Part shown: piece by piece, positions 1-8,071 of the stretch | How positions within the stretch are numbered: the stretch's first letter is position 1 | Layout of the letters: each line of letters starts with the position of its first letter | Assembly (NCBI RefSeq): GCF_030412785.1 | Contig: NZ_CP125295.1 | Coordinates: 2,170,001 to 2,234,000, forward strand | DNA: 64,000 nt | From: Paraburkholderia sabiae | GTDB taxonomy: Bacteria; Pseudomonadota; Gammaproteobacteria; Burkholderiales; Burkholderiaceae | Direction: 5' to 3' | Notes under the pieces: model-generated | Databases searched by the model: none | Told to the model about the DNA's origin: nothing | The model's input: only the letters and a program-made list of their open reading frames with translations | Translations under genes and position numbers: made by a program

Positions 1-643
1 TCATCGGGTTCATCGTCATGTTGCCCCACAGCTTGTACCAGACGTCGCGCTGAATCTGCGCGGACGCCGTCGCGTCGAAACCCGCCTTGCGCAGCAGTTC
101 GACCAGCGACGCCACGCGCTCGCTCGCTTGCCCCGTCGCTTCGCCGACGATCAGCCCTCGCCCCTGATGATGCGCGATGACACCCGGCGCATCCACACGA
201 CAACTCGCATGCACGACGCAGCCGAGCGTGCGTTCAGCGGGAATCGCGGCGGCGATCGAACCGTCGGGATCGACGGAAGCGAGGCGCGCGCCCGCGAACT
301 CGCCGTGCAGGCCGGCGCAGAACCACCAGGGCACGCCGTTCATCGCCGTCAGCACGATAGTGTTTGCGCCCAGCAGCGGTCCGATGTGTTGCGCGACGTT
401 CGCCATGCCCGGCGCCTTCACCGCGACGATCACGAGATCCTGCGCGCCGAGCGCCGCGGGATCGTCGCTCGCCTTAACCGCGACCGTGTGCGTTTCGCCG
501 CTTTCGACGAGACGCAGACCGTGTTCATGCAACGCATCGAGCGTCGCGCCGCGCGCGACCACGCTCACGTCGCAGCCCGCCTGCGCGAGCTTCACGCCCA
601 TCCATCCGCCGATCGCACCCGCGCCGTAAATGCATACCTTCAT
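1..643 (-). CDS. Ketopantoate reductase-like NAD(P)-dependent oxidoreductase, C-terminus cut by window edge
   Basis: About 214 N-terminal residues are visible; the rest lies beyond the left edge. The protein opens MKVCIYGAGAIGGWMGVKLA, a Rossmann GxGxxG dinucleotide site, followed by segments typical of the 2-dehydropantoate 2-reductase (ApbA/PanE) family such as VAVKAPGMANVAQHIGPLL and TAMNGVPWWF. PanE proper reduces ketopantoate with NADPH in pantothenate synthesis, but this family includes many catabolic paralogues. The position as last gene of a catabolic-looking operon makes a 2-oxo or 2-hydroxy acid substrate just as likely. The start ATG overlaps the stop of the aldolase gene by four bases (ATGA) and is preceded by AGGAAGAA, indicating translational coupling. 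The family is confident; the substrate is unknown. Confidence 0.85.
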   Translation of the reverse strand, partial: MKVCIYGAGAIGGWMGVKLAQAGCDVSVVARGATLDALHEHGLRLVESGETHTVAVKASDDPAALGAQDLVIVAVKAPGMANVAQHIGPLLGANTIVLTAMNGVPWWFCAGLHGEFAGARLASVDPDGSIAAAIPAERTLGCVVHASCRVDAPGVIAHHQGRGLIVGEATGQASERVASLVELLRKAGFDATASAQIQRDVWYKLWGNMTMNPM

Positions 644-1443
644 CGTTGTTCTTCCTCGCTTCGGTCTTTATAGCTCGCGTCGATCCGGTCGACCTTGCGC
701 ACCAGCGCAGCGAACACGTCCTGACCCGCGCCGTAGCGCACGTCGAATTGCAACGCATCGCGCGAACACTGCGCGGCAATCGCTTCCGTCACCGGACGCG
801 CGCGGCCCATCGCGAACGTCGCGACCTGGATCTCGCACGCGCGATTCAGCGTCCACAGATACGCGAACGCTTGCGGCAGCGTCGTGCCCCACGCGAGCAG
901 ACCATGATTGCGCAGAATCACCGCTTGCCGGTCGCCGATATGCTCGACGAGTCGCGGCCCCTCTTCGGCGTGGATCGTGATGCCTTCGAAATCGTGATAC
1001 GCAATGCGCTCGTGCAACTGCGCGCTGTAGAAGTTGGTCTGCTCCAGCCCGCCTTCGTAGCACGCGACGGCGACGCCCGCCGTCGTATGCGTATGCATCA
1101 CGCAATGCGCATCGGCGATGCCTTCGTGCAGCGCCGCGTGCACGGTGAAACCGGCGGGATTCACCGGATACGTCGAGCCGTCGAGGATGCGCCCTTGCGC
1201 ATCGATCTTCACCAGATTGCGCGCCGTGACCTCACTGTAATGCAGGCCGAATGGGTTGATCAGGAATTGCTTCGCTCCGCCCGTCACGCTTTCGGGCAAG
1301 CGCACCGTGATGTGGTTGTAGATCAGTTCCGTCCAGCCCAGCATATCGAAGACGCGATAGCAGGCGGCCAATTGAACGCGCGCCTGCCATTCGTCGGGAT
1401 GCATCGACGGCGCGTTCTGTGTGTCTCGCTCCATGATCTCCAT
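640..1443 (-). CDS. Class II aldolase/adducin family protein
   Basis: This 267-residue protein belongs to the class II aldolase/adducin fold (L-fuculose-phosphate aldolase, L-ribulose-5-phosphate epimerase). These are zinc enzymes that break or rearrange C-C bonds of hydroxy-oxo compounds. The metal-binding HTHTTAGVAVA segment and the downstream LRNHGLLAWG histidine motif are both present. The start at 1443 (MEIMERDTQNAPSMHP) is chosen because AGGAGA lies seven bases upstream; an in-frame start 72 bases earlier would overlap the aminotransferase gene. The gene lies 22 bp after the aminotransferase and overlaps the following reductase by ATGA, so the three are one operon. The substrate cannot be read from the sequence. 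Confidence 0.88.
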   Translation of the reverse strand: MEIMERDTQNAPSMHPDEWQARVQLAACYRVFDMLGWTELIYNHITVRLPESVTGGAKQFLINPFGLHYSEVTARNLVKIDAQGRILDGSTYPVNPAGFTVHAALHEGIADAHCVMHTHTTAGVAVACYEGGLEQTNFYSAQLHERIAYHDFEGITIHAEEGPRLVEHIGDRQAVILRNHGLLAWGTTLPQAFAYLWTLNRACEIQVATFAMGRARPVTEAIAAQCSRDALQFDVRYGAGQDVFAALVRKVDRIDASYKDRSEEEQR

Positions 1444-1465
1444 GGCGATTCTCCTGTGAGCGTCG

Positions 1466-2674
1466 TTATGCGCGCGCGCTGTTTCCGGCAACGGACGCGA
1501 TCGCCGAAGCGACATACGCGACGTTGGTGCGATTCAGGCCCGCGACGCACATGCGGCCCGAACGCAGCAGATAGATGCCGTGCTCGACGCGCAGCGTTTC
1601 GACCTGATCCGCCGACAAACCGGTGTACGTGAACATGCCGACCTGCGCCGTGTAACGCGCGCGCATCACTTCGTCGACGCGTCCGGCGAGGCCTTCGTGA
1701 ATCGCATGGCGCATTTCATGAATGCGATCGCGCATCACGCGCAGTTCGTCGTCCCACGACGCGCGCAGCTTCGCGTCGCCGAGTACGCCCGCCACCAGCC
1801 GCGCGCCGTGCATCGGCGGATTGCTGTAGTTCGCGCGGATCGTGAAGGTCAGCTGGCCGAGCACGCGCTGCGCTTCCGCGGCGTCCTTGCACACGACGCT
1901 CAATGCGCCGCAGCGCTCGCCGTACAGCGAGAAGTTCTTCGAGAACGAGTTCGCGACGATCATCGGCACGTCGGCGTCGGCGAGCAGGCGCACGCATGCG
2001 GCATCTTCTTCGAGGCCGTCGCCGAAGCCCTGATACGCCATGTCGACGAATGCGATGAGCTTGCGACGTTGCAGCACGGGCACGAGTTCACGCCATTGTT
2101 CCGCCGTCAGATCGACGCCTGTCGGGTTGTGACAGCACGCATGCAGCAGCACGATGCTGCGCTCGGGCAACGCGTCGATCGTGTCGCGCATCGCGTCGAA
2201 GCGCAGGCCGCCCGTTGCATCGTCGTAGTACGGATACGTGTTGACCGTATGACCCGCCGCTTCGAACACGACGCGGTGGTTTTCCCAGCTCGGATCGGAG
2301 AGCCACACCTGCGAGCCCGCGAAGTGACGCTTGAGAAAATCCGCGCCGACCTTCAACGCGCCCGAGCCGCCCACCGTCTGCACCGTCGCGATACGGCCCG
2401 CGGCGCGCGCTGCGCTGTCCGTGCCGAACACGAGCGCCTGCGCGGCGTCGCGATAGGCAGGCAGGCCCGACATCGGCAGATACGAGCGCGGCGTGCCCTG
2501 CGCGACGATCGCGGCCTCGGCTTCGCGCACCGACGACATCACGGGCAGCGTGCCGTTTTCGTCGAAGTAAATGCCGATGCTCAGATTGACCTTGTTCGTG
2601 CGCGGATCGCGCTGGAAGTCTTCGTTGAGGCTCAGGATCGGGTCGCCGGGATAGGCGGGGATGTGTTCGAACAT
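1466..2674 (-). CDS. Class I aminotransferase (aspartate/aromatic amino acid type)
   Basis: This 402-residue PLP enzyme resembles AspC/TyrB: MFEHIPAYPGDPILSLNEDF at the N-terminus, CCHNPTGVDLT around the PLP-contacting Asn, and SFSKNFSLYGERCGAL with the Schiff-base lysine. It should transfer an amino group between a dicarboxylic or aromatic amino acid and 2-oxoglutarate in the cytoplasm. The start at 2674 fits the family length; an in-frame ATG 20 codons upstream gives a tail the family lacks. It is first gene of the operon with aldolase and reductase, and faces a LysR gene across about 155 bp. Taken together, the operon could deaminate an amino acid and then cleave or reduce the 2-oxo acid, which is an inference. 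Confidence 0.9.
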   Translation of the reverse strand: MFEHIPAYPGDPILSLNEDFQRDPRTNKVNLSIGIYFDENGTLPVMSSVREAEAAIVAQGTPRSYLPMSGLPAYRDAAQALVFGTDSAARAAGRIATVQTVGGSGALKVGADFLKRHFAGSQVWLSDPSWENHRVVFEAAGHTVNTYPYYDDATGGLRFDAMRDTIDALPERSIVLLHACCHNPTGVDLTAEQWRELVPVLQRRKLIAFVDMAYQGFGDGLEEDAACVRLLADADVPMIVANSFSKNFSLYGERCGALSVVCKDAAEAQRVLGQLTFTIRANYSNPPMHGARLVAGVLGDAKLRASWDDELRVMRDRIHEMRHAIHEGLAGRVDEVMRARYTAQVGMFTYTGLSADQVETLRVEHGIYLLRSGRMCVAGLNRTNVAYVASAIASVAGNSARA

Positions 2675-2784
2675 GGTGGTTGTCTCTAGTGTGTGCTGGA
2701 TGCTGCTGAACTTTGCGAGAGGTCGTGAAGCCATGAGCCTGCGCGTGCGAAACAGTGTGTCGAAAAGCGCGCGTCGTCACAATC

Positions 2785-2802
2785 AATCGATTTTGGATGA
2801 TT
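2785..2802. promoter_or_regulatory. Candidate LysR-type operator between divergent genes
   Basis: The 2675-2828 intergenic stretch is AT-rich beside its neighbours and holds the inverted repeat AATC-N10-GATT. It lies 27 bp before the LysR start, a usual place for a site controlling both the regulator and the divergent operon. The half-sites are short, so this is only a candidate. Confidence 0.3.
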
Positions 2803-2828
2803 CGTAAGTTTAGCTTTAGAATCGGCCG

Positions 2829-3764
2829 ATGGCTCTCACACGCATCACCATACGCCAATTCGAGGCGTTTCTCGCGATTGTCGATCAGAACGGCATTGCC
2901 GCGGCGGCGGAACGGCTGGGTCTGACGTCGTCCGCTGTGAGCCAGTTGCTCGCCGAACTGGAGCGCGAACTGGGCTTCCGTCTGTTCGATCGCACGACGC
3001 GGCGCGTCAGTCTGTCCACGGCAGGCCGCGATTTTCTCCCGTCGGCGGAATCCGTGCTGCGGCACCTGCGCGCGGCCGAGCAGACAGCCAGCGACATCCG
3101 CAACCGCGCGGCAGGCATCGTGCGAGTCGGCGCGCCGCTCGTGCTCGCGAGCACGGCCATTCCGTACGCGATCGCGGGCTATGCGCAGGAGAAGCCGAAA
3201 GTCGTCGTACGCGTCGTCGATACGGATGTCGAGCAACTGGTCGAGCGCGTAGCGAGCGGCGACGTCGATCTCGCCGTCGGTCCCGATCGCGCGACGGGCG
3301 ACCGCGTGCAGCGCACAGCGATTTTCAAAAGCCCGTGGGTGTTGTGGTGCGCGGAAGATCATCCGCTCGCGCGCCGTCGACGCCTTCGCTGGCAGGACTT
3401 GCGCGGCACGCCCATCATCGCGACGGGCCGCGATCACGAAGCAAGCGTCGCGCAGATGCTGACCGACCAGCCATCGGATGCGCGCATCGCGCCCGTCGAA
3501 GTCGTCGACAACGTGACGACGGCGTTCGGTCTCGCCGCGCAGGGTCTCGCCGTCACGCTCGCGCCCGCGTATGTGAAGCCGCTCGCGCAGACCTTCGGAC
3601 TCGCGATGCGGCGCGTGGTCGAGCCGGAAACGATACGCGAAGTGTGCATCTATCGGCCCGTCGATCGCTCGCTGTCGCCGCCCGCCGATGGCTTCGCGGA
3701 GTTTCTCGGCGTGAGTCTGAAAGCGTGGGATCGTGAGACGCAAGGGGCGGCGGGCCAGAAATGA
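2829..3764 (+). CDS. LysR-family transcriptional regulator
   Basis: This 311-residue protein has the N-terminal winged helix-turn-helix of LysR regulators (residues 1-60: ITIRQFEAFLAIVDQNGIAA, then SSAVSQLLAELERELGFRLF). A periplasmic-binding-protein-like effector domain follows from about residue 90, where IVRVGAPLVLASTAIPYAIA begins the first lobe. It is transcribed away from the aminotransferase-aldolase-reductase operon and is the obvious candidate to control it, probably activating on binding a pathway metabolite. No effector can be named. It ends in a strong convergent terminator. Confidence 0.92.
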   Translation: MALTRITIRQFEAFLAIVDQNGIAAAAERLGLTSSAVSQLLAELERELGFRLFDRTTRRVSLSTAGRDFLPSAESVLRHLRAAEQTASDIRNRAAGIVRVGAPLVLASTAIPYAIAGYAQEKPKVVVRVVDTDVEQLVERVASGDVDLAVGPDRATGDRVQRTAIFKSPWVLWCAEDHPLARRRRLRWQDLRGTPIIATGRDHEASVAQMLTDQPSDARIAPVEVVDNVTTAFGLAAQGLAVTLAPAYVKPLAQTFGLAMRRVVEPETIREVCIYRPVDRSLSPPADGFAEFLGVSLKAWDRETQGAAGQK

Positions 3765-3766
3765 AA

Positions 3767-3800
3767 ACGCGCTGCGCCCCTGTTTGGAGGCGCAGCGCGT
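3767..3800. terminator. Bidirectional hairpin terminator
   Basis: A perfect 12-bp stem (ACGCGCTGCGCC paired with GGCGCAGCGCGT) with a 10-base loop begins three bases after the LysR stop codon and just downstream of the convergent transporter gene. There is AAAA on one flank but no long T-run. Confidence 0.65.
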
Positions 3801-3816
3801 CGTCGTGTGAACGGTG

Positions 3817-4899
3817 TCAGGCGATGCGGCGACCTGCTTCGTTCGCGCTCGCTGCCTGCTTCACGAGCCGGACGACGCGAGCGATACGCGGCGCTTGAGC
3901 AGGCGCTTGAACCGCTTGAACAGGCACGCTTTGCGCCGCCTCAACCTTCGGCAGCAACCGCCCACCGATCCACGCCCGCACTGTCTTCACCGCAATCAGT
4001 CCGATCACGACATTCGCAGCAACGAACAGCGCCACGGCAAGCCATTCGATCTCGCCCGTCGCGCCGCGCTCGACCATCCGCATCGCGAACGTCGGCAGCG
4101 CGGCGGCGCCGAACGTGAAGGCCCAGTACGACGGCGCAAACGGCTGACGGCGGATCCACGGCAGCAGACGCAGCGTCAACAGCGCCTGATAGATGCCATA
4201 GCCGAGCAGCGCGAAGGCGAACACATCGGGCGCGCCATGCGTGACGCTCATGTAGGCCACGCCGCCCACCACGGGCGGTGCGATCTGGATGCCGAGCAGC
4301 GGACGTTGCGCTTCGGGCAGCGGGTTATGCACGGCGGCCCGATGCAGGATCAGCGATTCGATCGCGAGCCACGACAGCATGCCCGCACCGAGAAACAGCA
4401 TCCCAACCTGATGCCAGCCGAACGATGCCGACGCCGTCGCCGCGACGAAACTCGGCGCGACGGCGGGCAGATAGATGGCGGGCGTCGTCAGTTCGGGGTT
4501 GCGACCGCCTTGCCAGAGACGCCCTTGCAGATGGATGCCGATCGCGAGTTGCGCTACGACGGCAATCGCGAACACGACGATCGCCGCCGTATGCGAGTAG
4601 TTGAGCAGCGCGGGCGCGGCGAGCAGGCTCGACACCGGGCCGAGCGCGATGAACGACGAATGCAGCGGATGCTGCCATTCCGCCCGGGCGTGCGAACGTT
4701 GCACGTACCACTTGCGCGCATAAGCCGCGAGCACGACGACCCAGACGGCCAGTGCGACGAACGTCAGCGTGTCGACGACGCCCGCCGGGACGTGCCAGAT
4801 ACGCGCCGCGACGCGCCAGGCGTTCGCGAGCGCCAGTGGACCCACGGCAATACCGAAGAATGAAGCGGGCATCACCGTCTCGTTTGTCTTCGCTTGCAT
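3817..4899 (-). CDS. SLAC1/TehA-type transporter (TDT family)
   Basis: This 360-residue integral membrane protein has about ten hydrophobic helices, such as LTFVALAVWVVVLAAYARKW and HTAAIVVFAIAVVAQLAIGI. The segment VMPASFFGIAVGPLALANAW at the N-terminus is characteristic of the tellurite-resistance/dicarboxylate transporter family that includes TehA and plant SLAC1 anion channels. It probably moves small anions or organic acids across the inner membrane. The start at 4899 has AGGAG eight bases upstream; an upstream in-frame ATG adds 32 basic, non-homologous residues. The C-terminal 40 residues are Ala/Gln-rich and probably cytoplasmic. It stands alone, converging on the LysR gene. Confidence 0.85.
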   Translation of the reverse strand: MQAKTNETVMPASFFGIAVGPLALANAWRVAARIWHVPAGVVDTLTFVALAVWVVVLAAYARKWYVQRSHARAEWQHPLHSSFIALGPVSSLLAAPALLNYSHTAAIVVFAIAVVAQLAIGIHLQGRLWQGGRNPELTTPAIYLPAVAPSFVAATASASFGWHQVGMLFLGAGMLSWLAIESLILHRAAVHNPLPEAQRPLLGIQIAPPVVGGVAYMSVTHGAPDVFAFALLGYGIYQALLTLRLLPWIRRQPFAPSYWAFTFGAAALPTFAMRMVERGATGEIEWLAVALFVAANVVIGLIAVKTVRAWIGGRLLPKVEAAQSVPVQAVQAPAQAPRIARVVRLVKQAASANEAGRRIA

Positions 4900-4976
4900 C
4901 TCAATCTCCTGTGGTGCGCATCGCGGTCCGTGTTGCCTGCGCTGCGCCGATGAAGAGCACTTTAAGGAAGACGTTT

Positions 4977-5162
4977 CTACGCGCGAATGCCGCAAAGACT
5001 CGACAAGATGCTCGAACGGATCATCGCGCCGTTCTCGCCGAATGGTCTAAACGCGATGAGCCGTTCGAGCAGGAATTCGAGCCGCGCGAGCATTTGCCGC
5101 GAGCGCTGCGATTCGTAAGCTCGGCGCTTTTCGATTTCGTCCATGAAGGTTTCGTCAGACAT
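4977..5162 (-). CDS. Small hypothetical protein (61 aa)
   Basis: The reading frame MSDETFMDEIEKRRAYESQR... encodes a charged amphipathic helix with codon choice (GAA, CGC, CTC, TCG, ATC) like that of neighbouring genes over its first 40 codons, less so in the last 15. It lies between the TDT transporter and the thioredoxin-like gene. Its ATG overlaps, on the other strand, the probable ATG of that gene, so the two divergent starts share bases 5161-5162. The ribosome-binding site is poor (only a GGGG run). The protein matches no family I recognise. It may be real or a by-product of upstream coding bias. Confidence 0.4.
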   Translation of the reverse strand: MSDETFMDEIEKRRAYESQRSRQMLARLEFLLERLIAFRPFGENGAMIRSSILSSLCGIRA

Positions 5163-5694
5163 GAACCCCGTTTCAGCGATGCTCGGCAAAAGCGCTGCGT
5201 GCTTTGCCATCGCGCTTGCTTGCACGACCACATCAGCCCTCGCCGCTGCCCCCTCTGCGCCGTCCACGATCTATCAGACGCAATTGCAGCCGCTCGACGG
5301 CAAGCTCGAATCGCTCGAGCGTTATCGCGGACGTCCGCTCGTCGTCAACTTCTGGGCGCCGTGGTGCGGACCGTGCCGCACGGAAGTGCCCGCGTTCATC
5401 GCGTTGCAGAATGCGTATCGCGGCAAGGCGCAGTTCGTTGGCGTCGCGCTCGATGAAGCGCCTGCCGTGCGCGCGTTTGCGCATGACTACGGGATGAATT
5501 ACCCGCTCTATCTCGCGGGGATGGGCGGCATTGCGACGATGTTGCGCGAAGGCGATACGCGCGGCGCGGTGCCGTTCACCGTCGTCTACGACGGCAACGG
5601 TCGCAAGGTGGGGACGATCACAGGGCTCGCGGATCCTTCGAAACTCGAAGCGTTGCTCGCGGCGGCCATCGCGGCAACGTCCTCCGACCACTAA
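5161..5694 (+). CDS. Exported TlpA-like thiol-disulfide oxidoreductase
   Basis: This 177-residue thioredoxin-fold protein has a signal peptide (residues 1-30, ending ALAAA) and the active site WAPWCGPC with Cys69 and Cys72. It resembles TlpA/ResA proteins that keep periplasmic thiols reduced, for example during cytochrome c maturation. The TlpA-type insert VALDEAPAVRAFAHDYGMNY and the cis-proline region GAVPFTVVYD are visible. The chosen start, 18 bases after an alternative ATG at 5143, gives a cleaner signal peptide; GAAGG lies 11 bases upstream. It converges on the GDPD-like gene with ten bases between stops. It is probably monocistronic, and the partner is unknown. Confidence 0.82.
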   Translation: MNPVSAMLGKSAACFAIALACTTTSALAAAPSAPSTIYQTQLQPLDGKLESLERYRGRPLVVNFWAPWCGPCRTEVPAFIALQNAYRGKAQFVGVALDEAPAVRAFAHDYGMNYPLYLAGMGGIATMLREGDTRGAVPFTVVYDGNGRKVGTITGLADPSKLEALLAAAIAATSSDH

Positions 5695-5704
5695 GAACGC
5701 GTGC

Positions 5705-6679
5705 TCAATCGCCCGTCTCCGCGGAGCAGTCGAGCGGTGCCGATTGCAGCTTCGCGCGCACACGCGACATCGTTTCAGGCGAATCGACGAGCACGGCGTC
5801 CATGTGCAGACACGCGGCTTCGCGATAGGCGGCTTCGTCGTTGACAGCGAATGCCACGAGCCATGTGTCCGCTGCGCGGCGGAAGCACTGCACGGATGCA
5901 GGCGTCCATGTGCGCGCCGTAAAGATCGAGCGGCCTTCGCCCAGCGTGAAGCGCTCGATCAGTTCGACCTTGCGGCCCAGTTCGAAGCCTGCGCGCGTGC
6001 CTGCTTGCGGCGCCTCGCACTGCCCCGTCAACGCGACGCCGAAAAGCCGTTGGCGCGTCGCATCACGCGATTCGAATACGCGTGCCTGCGGATACTGCGC
6101 GAACGCGCTCTGGTAATCGGCTTCCGTCGAATAGAGCGTGACGCGCGGCCACGCGTTCAGCGCATCGAGTACGCGCGCGACGGCGGCCGCCTGCGGCGCG
6201 GCAGGCAATGCCTTCATGTCGAGCACGACGGGCATGTTGCTCGGAATGATCCGCAGCGCGTCTTCGAGCGTCGGAATGCCGACCGGCTTCGAACGATACG
6301 GTTTGACGCCAGGCGCCTTAGACGATTCAAACTGCCAGCCCGCGTCGACACGCGCGAGTTCCGACGCCGTTCGGCTCGCGACGGGACCGCTCGCATCCGT
6401 TAACGCGGACAGATCCTTCGGACGATACAGCACGGGCACGCCATCGCGGCTCAATTGCACGGTGAGCCAGATCACGTCGGCGTGATGCGCGAGCGCGCCT
6501 TCGATGGCGATCAACGTGTTCTCGGGATAGTCGGCTGTTCCGCCGCGATGCGCGATCAGCGCGGGCAGCGTGGCAGCACGCCCCGCTTCAAATGGCGCCG
6601 TCGTGGATGCGGGCAGCGCCGCAAGAAGGAACAACGCAAAGGCCAGTCCGGATATCCGCATCCTGTGCATCAGTGTCAT
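5705..6679 (-). CDS. Exported glycerophosphodiester phosphodiesterase-like protein with altered active site
   Basis: This 324-residue protein has a signal peptide (about residues 7-27) and a GDPD TIM-barrel. LIAHRGGTADYPENTLIAIE at residues 41-60 carries the canonical His-Arg-Gly and PENT elements. GDPDs hydrolyse glycerophosphodiesters with a metal held by a Glu-x-Asp pair and a second His. Here the strand normally reading E-x-D is VIWLTVQLSRDG (Trp71, Thr73) and the usual His-Asp after GVPV is Arg86-Pro87. The fold is clear, but normal metal-dependent catalysis is doubtful; see findings. A non-catalytic or altered-substrate role in the envelope is possible. Confidence 0.75.
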   Translation of the reverse strand: MTLMHRMRISGLAFALFLLAALPASTTAPFEAGRAATLPALIAHRGGTADYPENTLIAIEGALAHHADVIWLTVQLSRDGVPVLYRPKDLSALTDASGPVASRTASELARVDAGWQFESSKAPGVKPYRSKPVGIPTLEDALRIIPSNMPVVLDMKALPAAPQAAAVARVLDALNAWPRVTLYSTEADYQSAFAQYPQARVFESRDATRQRLFGVALTGQCEAPQAGTRAGFELGRKVELIERFTLGEGRSIFTARTWTPASVQCFRRAADTWLVAFAVNDEAAYREAACLHMDAVLVDSPETMSRVRAKLQSAPLDCSAETGD

Positions 6680-6749
6680 GTCGTGAAGAGTCGCGCCCTG
6701 CGCATTATGTGCAAGGCTTCATGACACTTGCGGATGGAACGACGACAAC

Positions 6750-7166
6750 TCACGCAAGATCGCGCGCGGCCGCCATCTGCACGAGGGCTTTCGCTTTCGC
6801 GAGCGGCTCGACGAGCGATGTCTCCAGCCCGTAGCCGTCGACGAGCGCGCCCGTCACGTCCTCAATCGCGAGCCACGTGACGTGCGCGTCGTCTTCCCAC
6901 ACGAGCGCCTTCAGCGGCAGCAGCAACCCGGCGCACGGATTCGCCTGCATCACGGGCGTGCCGCCCTTCGGGTTGCCGAACACGATCAGACGCATCGGAC
7001 GCAGCGTCATGCCCACCTGCGCGGCGGCGTCGGCCTGATCGATATCGACGAAGATCGTCATGCCCTTGTCGGCGAGCAGGCCGCGCAGGCGCGCCACCGT
7101 GATCGAAAAGCCATGCTCGCTTCTGAACGTCGCAACCGACGCGGGGAATTGTGCAGCGACAGTCAT
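6750..7166 (-). CDS. DUF302 domain protein
   Basis: This 138-residue cytoplasmic protein matches the DUF302 family. After VATFRSEHGFSITVARLRGL comes the central GNPKGGTPVMQANPCAGLLL, whose conserved glycine/proline pattern is the family hallmark, then a WEDDAHVTWLAIED C-terminal strand. DUF302 proteins are small alpha/beta proteins of unknown biochemical role, sometimes linked to redox or metal stress. The start at 7166 has GGAG five to eight bases upstream, better than an ATG seven codons earlier. It follows the 163-residue gene by 35 bp and is probably co-transcribed with it. Confidence 0.8.
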   Translation of the reverse strand: MTVAAQFPASVATFRSEHGFSITVARLRGLLADKGMTIFVDIDQADAAAQVGMTLRPMRLIVFGNPKGGTPVMQANPCAGLLLPLKALVWEDDAHVTWLAIEDVTGALVDGYGLETSLVEPLAKAKALVQMAAARDLA

Positions 7167-7201
7167 CGCAAACTCCGGTGAACGCATTCACCGCAGTGTA
7201 G

Positions 7202-7693
7202 TCATTGCGCCGCAACAACAGAAGCAGAAGCTGCCTGTTCGGCAAGCGCGCGGAAATTTTCCGGCGTCGCGAAAGCCAGATACTGCGCCTGCATCTCGGG
7301 CGTCAGCACTTCGATCAGCGTGCTGTTTTCGATCCACAGCTCGATCACGTCGAAGAAATGATTGCCGCGCGTGCAGCGTACCGCGCGCCAGCCTTCGCGT
7401 TCGCCGATCGCGATCACCTGTTCCGCCGACAGCGGCGACGCGACGGCCATATGGAAGCCGCTGTATTGCGCACGCGAGGCCGCCATCGATCCGGTCGGCT
7501 CGCGCGTGTCGCCGGGCGTGAGCGTCAGGTTGCTCGGATAGGTCTCGATGATCGTGCCGCGATCGTCGCCGGCTACCGCCATCCAGGCGCCCTCGAATGG
7601 CGAAAACGGCGCGGCGAAACCGCCCCACACTTCGGCAAGAGCGCGCGCAACGCGCTCGGGGTTTTGCGTGGGAATGGACGCATGAAAAATCAT
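7202..7693 (-). CDS. Conserved hypothetical protein (163 aa)
   Basis: The protein begins MIFHASIPTQNPERVARALA, with GGAGAG just upstream. It is alpha/beta in character, soluble and without signal peptide: FEGAWMAVAGDDRGTIIETY looks like paired strands, and VRCTRGNHFFDVIELWIENS a further strand-helix unit. The overall size and the VxxALAEVW...MAVAGD layout recall single-domain VOC/glyoxalase-like proteins, but no metal-binding set can be assigned. It lies immediately upstream of the DUF302 gene. An upstream in-frame ATG adds 41 Arg/Thr-rich residues and is rejected. Function unknown. Confidence 0.65.
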   Translation of the reverse strand: MIFHASIPTQNPERVARALAEVWGGFAAPFSPFEGAWMAVAGDDRGTIIETYPSNLTLTPGDTREPTGSMAASRAQYSGFHMAVASPLSAEQVIAIGEREGWRAVRCTRGNHFFDVIELWIENSTLIEVLTPEMQAQYLAFATPENFRALAEQAASASVVAAQ

Positions 7694-8002
7694 CGAAACT
7701 CTCCAGTGACGTGTGACGTGACGGACGATGCGCGATGCCCGGGCGCAGTGCGTTCTCGTTGTTCTTGTCACGCGCGCGGCATGGCGAACGCCGGGGGTAG
7801 CTGCCGGCAGCAGCACAATGAGTAGTAGAACGGGATCGATTCGCCGTGTTTGAAATCACGGCAACGATATGAGCAAAGGGATGCGCGGCTCACGCATCGA
7901 TCGCCATGCTAGGAGCGCTGAGCAGCGCTACCAATCGGGAGTTTTACCGACAGCTTTCGTTTCGTCCGACGAACCGCTTCTTCGCGTGCTTGCAACAAGA
8001 TG
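7694..8002. other. Intergenic stretch without a recognised gene
   Basis: This gap separates two minus-strand genes and should carry the promoter of the 163-residue gene. I see a short tandem GACGTGTGACGTGACGG near 7705-7721 and a small AGCGCTGAGCAGCGCT hairpin near 7914-7929, neither of known meaning. Confidence 0.5.
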
Positions 8003-8036
8003 AAAAAAAACCGCTCGCCATTGTGGCGGGCGGTTT
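8003..8036 (-). terminator. Rho-independent terminator of the semialdehyde dehydrogenase gene
   Basis: Read on the minus strand, a 12-bp stem (AAACCGCCCGCC with GGCGAGCGGTTT, one wobble pair, 5-base loop) is followed by a run of Ts. It lies about 35 bp past the stop codon. Confidence 0.85.
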
Positions 8037-8071
8037 GTCTACAGATTAAATCGCAGACGCGTGTGCGGGCG

